In this document: piece after piece, positions 59,515-64,000 of the stretch
Layout of the letters: the number at the start of each line of letters is the position of its first letter
Position numbering within the stretch: the first letter of the stretch is position 1
DNA from: Gallionellales bacterium GWA2_54_124
GTDB taxonomy: Bacteria; Pseudomonadota; Gammaproteobacteria; Burkholderiales; Gallionellaceae
DNA length: 64,000 bases
Reading direction: 5' to 3'
Assembly (NCBI GenBank): GCA_001801025.1
Contig: MGWO01000001.1
Coordinates: 1-64,000, forward strand
Translations under genes and position numbers: made by a program
The notes under the pieces: generated by a model
What the model saw: only the letters and a program-made list of their open reading frames with translations
What the model was told of the DNA's origin: nothing
The model's database searches: none

Positions 59515-61499
59515 AAGGCATGCAAAAAATCAAGCGCGGAACCGGTTTCAGAGGTTTGCTTGAATACTCTGTTGACCACGATGATGGACACATCATCGGC
59601 GGCAACATGGCGGGCACAACACCCCGCGAGATTTCACGCGAATTCGGCACTGCTCGTCGCATGCGCCCGGACATTGACAAGCCAGTCTGGCATAACAGTC
59701 TCCGTTTACCAGCTGGTGAGCACCTTTCTGATGAAAAATGGAATGAAGTTGCTAAGGGCTACATGCACGGTATGGGCTTTTTAGATGCGCATCAATTTGC
59801 TCTTATTAAACACGACAGCCGCGAAGGTGAACACATTCACATTATCGCCAATCGCGTGAGTCTGAACGGGGATGTGTATTTAGGAAAAAACGAGAATCTG
59901 AAGAGTACGAAACTTATTTCTGATCTCGAACAAAAGCACGGTCTTCACGTCACCGTCGGCGCAGAACTTGACCACAAAACAGACCTGCCATCGACAAAAA
60001 CAGACAAACGCAAGCCAAAGCGCGGCGAGGTAGAAAAAGCAGTGCGCACTCTAGTGAAGCCCGCGCGCATGGCCATACAAGACGCCATTGATAACGTAAT
60101 GGAAAATGCAGATTGCCGCACGCTTGAAGACCTGACAAACCGGCTTGCCGAACAACGTATCACTGTCCGTCCATTCATATCTGATGGCGAAATCAAGGGG
60201 CTCAGTTTCACGTCAAATGACAAGGCCGGTAACGAAGTTGGCTTTTCTGGCTCGCAACTCGGCGAGCAATACAAATACAAGAACCTGATTAACAGAATGG
60301 AGAATAAAAATGAGCAAGATCGAAGATTTGAAGCTGTTGCCGACACCCGCAGAATTGCGGAAACAGATCCAGAACCAATCGGCAACGATGGACGATTGGC
60401 TGGACGCGCGACCGCAAATAATCAAAAGCTTCAAAAACCTGCAGGCGCAAATCAAAAAACTGGAAAGAGAGGTGGCGGAATTAAGGAGAACAAAAATAAC
60501 CAACCCGCTGATTTAACATCAAAAATTAACGATTTAACGCCGTTCGACATTGAGCGAAAAGTGAAGGAGTTTATTATGGAACAAGACAAAATTGAATTTG
60601 ACATGGAATTTATTCGACAGCAAGCACGAATCGCCACAAAACTGACGGGCGATTTCGATGCGTTTTGTGCTCACCTAGATAAAATGGGCATTCAGGTCGA
60701 GAAGTACAGAGAAGACCCAGACCCAAAAACTGGCAAGCTCGGTGACGTTCGCGGGATCAGCTACAGCCATAATGACCGCAAAATCGGTGGCGGCAAGCTG
60801 GGTGACGAGTTTAAGTATTCGGCCATCATTGCTGCTCTCAAATCACCGCCGCCGCAGCCAAGCAGAGTTAAAAAACTGACCAGCATTTTAACTGGGCAAC
60901 CAACAACACCAGCCTCAAAAACTATCACCCCGCAATGCATGGACGGGATCGGCACGCATCGCTATACATCGCCGAATCAACCACAACCAACCGAGTCCGG
61001 CCAGCTTTTTGCCGGACTGGAATACCAACACAAGGACGGCAAATATAACCTTTACTGGCCTCGTGCTGACAAGCCCAGTTTTGTCTACGACCCCAATGTG
61101 TGCAAAGTAAATCTTACGCATGAGCATCGCGGCGGCGGCAATGGCCGTGACCTCAAAAAGTTGTTCGATGTCGCAGTCGAAAAAGGCCTCGATAATCCGA
61201 CCCTAAAAATTTTTGGTTCAGACCAATTCCGGCACGACGCTGCGCAAGAAGCGGCACGACGCGGACTCAAGGTCGATATGAGCGATCCGACCGTCCGCGA
61301 TGCATACATCTCCCAAACACTTCAAATGAGCGAGCAATCGCTTTCAGAAGACGGACTGATGAGTATGCAGGCCGAAGACATTCAAGCAGACGAAGCCGAA
61401 GCCGAGCGCCGCCGCATCGAGCAAGAGGAAGCATTAAAAAACGAGGACGGCGATCAAGATGATGATAAGTCCGACCGTCAACAACACATGCACGCCTAA
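59511..61499 (+). CDS. MobP-type relaxase with LPD7-like C-terminal domain
   Basis: 662 residues. MKGMQKIKRGTGFRGLLEYS is the usual relaxase opening, with Tyr19 as candidate catalytic residue; HDSREGEHIHIIANRV is the HxH metal motif. The relaxase domain covers about 1-260. A low-complexity linker follows (about 265-340), where a second gene is nested in another frame. Residues about 355-450 repeat the domain found at about 190-260 (compare KGLSFTSNDKAGNEVGFSGS with RGISYSHNDRKIGGGKLGD). The C-terminal part (about 495-605) resembles LPD7 (FAGLEYQHKDGKYNLYWPR), and the tail is acidic. It nicks oriT and pilots the DNA into the recipient. Confidence 0.88.
   Translation: MKGMQKIKRGTGFRGLLEYSVDHDDGHIIGGNMAGTTPREISREFGTARRMRPDIDKPVWHNSLRLPAGEHLSDEKWNEVAKGYMHGMGFLDAHQFALIKHDSREGEHIHIIANRVSLNGDVYLGKNENLKSTKLISDLEQKHGLHVTVGAELDHKTDLPSTKTDKRKPKRGEVEKAVRTLVKPARMAIQDAIDNVMENADCRTLEDLTNRLAEQRITVRPFISDGEIKGLSFTSNDKAGNEVGFSGSQLGEQYKYKNLINRMENKNEQDRRFEAVADTRRIAETDPEPIGNDGRLAGRATANNQKLQKPAGANQKTGKRGGGIKENKNNQPADLTSKINDLTPFDIERKVKEFIMEQDKIEFDMEFIRQQARIATKLTGDFDAFCAHLDKMGIQVEKYREDPDPKTGKLGDVRGISYSHNDRKIGGGKLGDEFKYSAIIAALKSPPPQPSRVKKLTSILTGQPTTPASKTITPQCMDGIGTHRYTSPNQPQPTESGQLFAGLEYQHKDGKYNLYWPRADKPSFVYDPNVCKVNLTHEHRGGGNGRDLKKLFDVAVEKGLDNPTLKIFGSDQFRHDAAQEAARRGLKVDMSDPTVRDAYISQTLQMSEQSLSEDGLMSMQAEDIQADEAEAERRRIEQEEALKNEDGDQDDDKSDRQQHMHA
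60310..60516 (+). CDS. Nested MobB-like small protein
   Basis: 68 residues in the +1 frame entirely inside the relaxase gene. The ATG has a good GGAG exactly 7 nt upstream. The product is almost all helical with a coiled-coil end (SFKNLQAQIKKLEREVAELRR). The host frame in the same place is a low-complexity linker, which is what a constrained overlap would look like. Known plasmids (RSF1010, ColE1) nest mobB inside mobA in another frame, so this is plausibly an analogous accessory protein. Sequence homology to those MobB proteins is not claimed. Confidence 0.55.
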   Translation: MSKIEDLKLLPTPAELRKQIQNQSATMDDWLDARPQIIKSFKNLQAQIKKLEREVAELRRTKITNPLI

Positions 61500-61541
61500 A
61501 CAGCCGTGGCCGGATTCGTTCCGGCCTTATAGGAGTTGAAA

Positions 61542-62210
61542 ATGTTTGAACCGCCATCAATACAAATCGCAGAATTACCCGGCCTCATGCGCAAAGCCGG
61601 CGTTCCCGAACGTCTGATTCCGCGCCTCGTACAGCTCGAAAGTGACAAGCGCGCGTTGAAAACCTGGCGCAAAGATCAGGGGCAACAGATTGATTCAAAG
61701 GAAAAAAGAGAAGCGGTTCAAGCAAAAAAAAACAAGCGCGCGGACAATTTTGCGTTTTGGTTATTTTTCCTCACGATCATCTTGGAAGATTCTAAAAAAC
61801 AACAGGATTGTAGCGTGTGGATGCGCGAAAGTATTTTTAAAATGTGCGGCAGGTCAAAGCCTTACATTAATTTCACGCCTCACACATCCATCAATCTCGA
61901 TCAAGCTGGCATCGAAAGAAACCTGTGCGGCATCGGGTTGCTCACATACCCAGCCGAACAAGTTGTTGAAGCCGCCAATAACGGTTGGCCGTTCAGCCGC
62001 CGTGAAGCAGTCGCACAGCAATTCAATTTGCCTATGCCGTCGCCGACCGGACGCTACCCAATGAGTTCCGCATCCCAAATCATTGAAGAGTACGCAGAGA
62101 AGAAAAAGAAAGCACCAGCACCGGAAACAGCACCAGCTGCGGTAGATAAAGATGAAGTAGAAGATTTTGAGTTCGATTTGCAGGGCAGTGTCGCATCACC
62201 AAGTTTTTAA
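61542..62210 (+). CDS. Hypothetical element protein, 222 aa
   Basis: The ATG at 61542 follows TAGGAGTTGAAA; the track start is 6 bp earlier. A helical basic N-terminal part (LESDKRALKTWRKDQGQQI, KKNKRADNFAFWLFFLTIIL), then a region with TSINLDQAGIERNLCGIG, and an acidic C-terminal tail (EVEDFEFDLQGSV). It is probably cytosolic. It lies 42 bp after the relaxase. Acidic tails of this kind can act as transfer signals for secretion systems, but that is conjecture. Family not recognised. Confidence 0.65.
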   Translation: MFEPPSIQIAELPGLMRKAGVPERLIPRLVQLESDKRALKTWRKDQGQQIDSKEKREAVQAKKNKRADNFAFWLFFLTIILEDSKKQQDCSVWMRESIFKMCGRSKPYINFTPHTSINLDQAGIERNLCGIGLLTYPAEQVVEAANNGWPFSRREAVAQQFNLPMPSPTGRYPMSSASQIIEEYAEKKKKAPAPETAPAAVDKDEVEDFEFDLQGSVASPSF

Positions 62211-62236
62211 TTTTGAACAAGAAAGAGAGCATAAAA

Positions 62237-62485
62237 ATGGATCAAGATAAATTCCACGAAGACAACTTTGACGCTGCAACTTGCGATGCGGAGGCACTAG
62301 CAGCGGCGATTATTTGCGCAACTAACCCGTTGCGCTTTGCGTACCTGTGTGGCGTGCAGAGCGCACGTCACAAGCATGGCATGAGTCAAGCAATGACAGA
62401 AGCGTATGAAGACGGCGAAGACTATTTCAAAATTGTTCGAACAGCTGCAACGAACAATGGCAAACGCCAGCTCATAGTAATATAG
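62237..62485 (+). CDS. Hypothetical element protein, 82 aa
   Basis: Starts at the ATG with GAAAGAGAG upstream rather than the TTG of the track. Acidic, soluble, with AEALAAAIICATNPLRFAYLCG in the middle and several Cys and His. No family recognised. It lies in a close row of same-strand genes and is probably co-transcribed with them. Confidence 0.55.
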   Translation: MDQDKFHEDNFDAATCDAEALAAAIICATNPLRFAYLCGVQSARHKHGMSQAMTEAYEDGEDYFKIVRTAATNNGKRQLIVI

Positions 62486-62513
62486 TTTTTTAACAGAAAA
62501 AAGGAGTATTAAA

Positions 62514-62702
62514 ATGTGTAAATTCAATAGTATAGCTGGCGCAGCAACAGCGTCGAGGTCAGTCATTCGCAGCTTGCAAAAGCCCGGACAGCCAACCCCC
62601 GGAACCCCCGGTAGCGGCGGCGGGCAGGACGGCGTCGGGCAAGGACAAACCCAAACCCCTGCCGCGCCGAGCGATAACAGCTGGGGCGGACGCAAATACT
62701 AA
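62514..62702 (+). CDS. Small Gly/Pro-rich protein, 62 aa
   Basis: Clear ribosome site AAAGGAG before the ATG. The N-terminus is MCKFNSIAGAATASRSVIRS, then a Gly-, Pro- and Gln-rich low-complexity part (GQPTPGTPGSGGGQDG) ending in SDNSWGGRKY. It is disordered; there is no signal peptide. A structural or linker-type role in the element is possible. No family recognised. Confidence 0.5.
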   Translation: MCKFNSIAGAATASRSVIRSLQKPGQPTPGTPGSGGGQDGVGQGQTQTPAAPSDNSWGGRKY

Positions 62703-62729
62703 AGCGCGCATTTATATAAAGGAGTAATC

Positions 62730-63407
62730 ATGCTTACTTATCTTGATTCATTTTTATCAGCAATCGCTTTCATTCTGACAGTATTGCTATCAATCGCAGG
62801 AAAAATCATTGCACTTTTGATTTTCCCCACGATTATTGTTTATCTGATATATCGAGCAGTTAAACAAAAAAAGCCATCAGGACTCGAAATCATCAATCAA
62901 ATCAATGATGCGCCGATACCGGAAAACTGGAAATTTGATGGATACAGAGACCCCGACGGCGTCGCTTTTGATCCATTTTTACACCCCTCGCGCGAAATCT
63001 CGACAGCCTTTTTTCATGTCGAAAAGTGCTACATCGCGATGTGTTTAGAAAAAAAAGTCTCTTGCACGACATTTCATTTTGTAATCACGAATTTTAAACC
63101 GACAAAATCCAGCATGTCGCGCGCTACATTTAACGAGACGCACGAAGGCGGACTGAGCTGCAGCTTGCCAATACCGAACGGCGGATATTTCAGGCAGTTG
63201 CACGCTCACGAGTCAACAAGTCAAGATTTAATACAAAAAATCAAAGATCTGCACGAATCTCGGACGCCAGCGGAAATTGACGGGAACGTGATTTGGTGGG
63301 ATTTCGAAGATCCGAAACTGCGCGGACGCGGAAATTTTCACGGTTTCAATGATAAGAAAAACAGCTGTCCAGCAATTTTTCTCACAGATGTTCAAGCCGC
63401 AGCATGA
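62730..63407 (+). CDS. Membrane-anchored hypothetical protein, 225 aa
   Basis: An N-terminal double hydrophobic stretch (FLSAIAFILTVLLSIAGKIIALLIFPTIIVYLIY, about 8-43) is followed by a soluble domain with PENWKFDGYRDPDGVAFDP and a C-terminal part rich in aromatic and polar residues. The ribosome site is AAAGGAG. The layout suits an envelope component of a transfer system, but no family is recognised. Confidence 0.65.
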   Translation: MLTYLDSFLSAIAFILTVLLSIAGKIIALLIFPTIIVYLIYRAVKQKKPSGLEIINQINDAPIPENWKFDGYRDPDGVAFDPFLHPSREISTAFFHVEKCYIAMCLEKKVSCTTFHFVITNFKPTKSSMSRATFNETHEGGLSCSLPIPNGGYFRQLHAHESTSQDLIQKIKDLHESRTPAEIDGNVIWWDFEDPKLRGRGNFHGFNDKKNSCPAIFLTDVQAAA

Positions 63408-63423
63408 AGATGAAGGAGTAATC

Positions 63424-64000
63424 ATGAAAAACAACTACAAAAAATTGATTTGCATCGCGATTTTTGCGGCACTGCCAGGCGCGGCAAGTGCCGCTCCTGC
63501 TGAAGTGACCATGCTGTTCCCCGGCGCGCTCGGGCAGATCGTTGCTGCGGTTGCAACGCCAATAGTCAACGCCATTGGTATCTCACAGCAGGCTTTAATG
63601 TCTGCAACAATCGATTCGTCAGCAAAGATCGCAGACATCACGGAACAGCGCAACCTGGAGGCTTGGAAGAATCAAGCGAAATATGCAGCGCAACAGCATC
63701 AGCAGCCAGCGATTGACGGCTGTGGCGGACAGTCACAAGCCGCATTCTCTGGCTCGGTTGTCGATATGTCGCGGGCAATGTCGAGTGCGATGAAGGCGAG
63801 TCTCGCGACACACGCAAACAATGCGCCAGCTGAGTCAGAGCAAGCTTTTTTAGTCGCAGACACTCACCGACGTGACTATTGCGATAAAAATACAGACCCG
63901 AAACATTGCGCGGACTCCGCAAATCCGAATGGATCGGCAAACAGTACTGGTGAGCCAATGCCGGGAGCTGACGCCAAATCTGGCTCATTGTTTACGGGCG
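63424..64000 (+). CDS. Secreted protein, possibly conjugal transfer TraW-like (3' end outside window)
   Basis: 192 codons visible; absent from the ORF track because it is open at the right edge. The ATG follows GAAGGAG. A signal peptide (LICIAIFAALPGAASA, cut near AAPAE), then a helical region with many Gln and Ala, a region with RRDYCDKNTDPKHCAD (two Cys), and MPGADAKSGSLFTG. The late YC...C...PGAD...LF pattern recalls TraW-like proteins of I-type conjugation systems; the match is from memory and weak. It should be periplasmic. Confidence 0.5.
   Translation, partial: MKNNYKKLICIAIFAALPGAASAAPAEVTMLFPGALGQIVAAVATPIVNAIGISQQALMSATIDSSAKIADITEQRNLEAWKNQAKYAAQQHQQPAIDGCGGQSQAAFSGSVVDMSRAMSSAMKASLATHANNAPAESEQAFLVADTHRRDYCDKNTDPKHCADSANPNGSANSTGEPMPGADAKSGSLFTG

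Larger units (their letters stand above)
55422..64000 (+). mobile_element. Integrated mobilizable or conjugative element (right end outside window)
   Basis: Begins just after tRNA-Leu and continues past the window. It carries a P4-type primase/helicase, repeat-rich replication or transfer region, mobC, relaxase and several unknown genes. No integrase is in the window and no second copy of the tRNA 3' end was found, so the boundaries are inferred. The unknown genes at the right may be the start of a transfer module. Confidence 0.75.

Overview
The window looks like a chromosomal segment of a Gram-negative betaproteobacterium, probably in the order Nitrosomonadales and plausibly close to the Gallionellaceae. 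This placement is an inference from gene content: the acpP-fabF-pabC-mltG-tmk-holB-tatD run, NsrR next to norCB, abundant c-di-GMP and chemotaxis genes with haem-c sensor domains, and RlmM, QueG and FimV types. No 16S gene is present and I could not run a search.

Positions 1-30 kb form a dense signal-transduction region. It holds three relatives of a chemoreceptor family with a periplasmic CXXCH (c-type haem) sensor: one cut by the left edge, one intact and one wrecked pseudogene. Around them lie an Aer-like PAS protein, an HD-GYP operon, two HDOD proteins, a cluster of CheY-like regulators (one fused to a MerR/excisionase-type HTH), a large hybrid histidine kinase with a partner regulator, a diguanylate cyclase-FIST pair, a NIT-domain chemoreceptor with a good sigma-28 promoter, and a 1182-residue PhnD-PAS-PAS-GGDEF-EAL-CZB protein. 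Embedded here is a nitric-oxide detoxification module: nsrR, a small membrane gene, norC, norB and nnrS, with a candidate NsrR operator. Together these suggest a motile cell that senses redox, O2 and NOx gradients and converts them to swimming or c-di-GMP outputs.

Positions 29.2-30.1 kb are an AT-rich non-coding stretch with clustered DnaA boxes and several hairpins. Positions 30-55 kb are mostly housekeeping: PilZ, a Bfd-like ferredoxin, a DUF1653 protein, cysM, a short FimV-like protein, an ankyrin protein, amiC, tsaE, queG, a 21-bp tandem-repeat array, a methyltransferase with a DsrE protein, a cytochrome c'-like protein beside a Crp/Fnr regulator, rlmM, an HAD phosphatase, sppA, tesA divergent from ybbA-ybbP, and the fatty-acid/DNA block. 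A tRNA operon follows (Gly-GCC twice, Cys-GCA, Leu-TAA) with a near-consensus promoter.

From just after tRNA-Leu (about 55.4 kb) to the right edge the content changes to an integrated mobilizable or conjugative element that runs out of the window. It has a small HTH protein under a hairpin leader, two small Cys-containing proteins, a P4-type primase/helicase, a 1.1-kb non-coding segment with iteron-like repeats and a candidate oriT, mobC, a MobP-type relaxase, a nested mobB-like reading frame, and a row of unrecognised genes that may begin a transfer module. The integrase and the right att site are not in the window.
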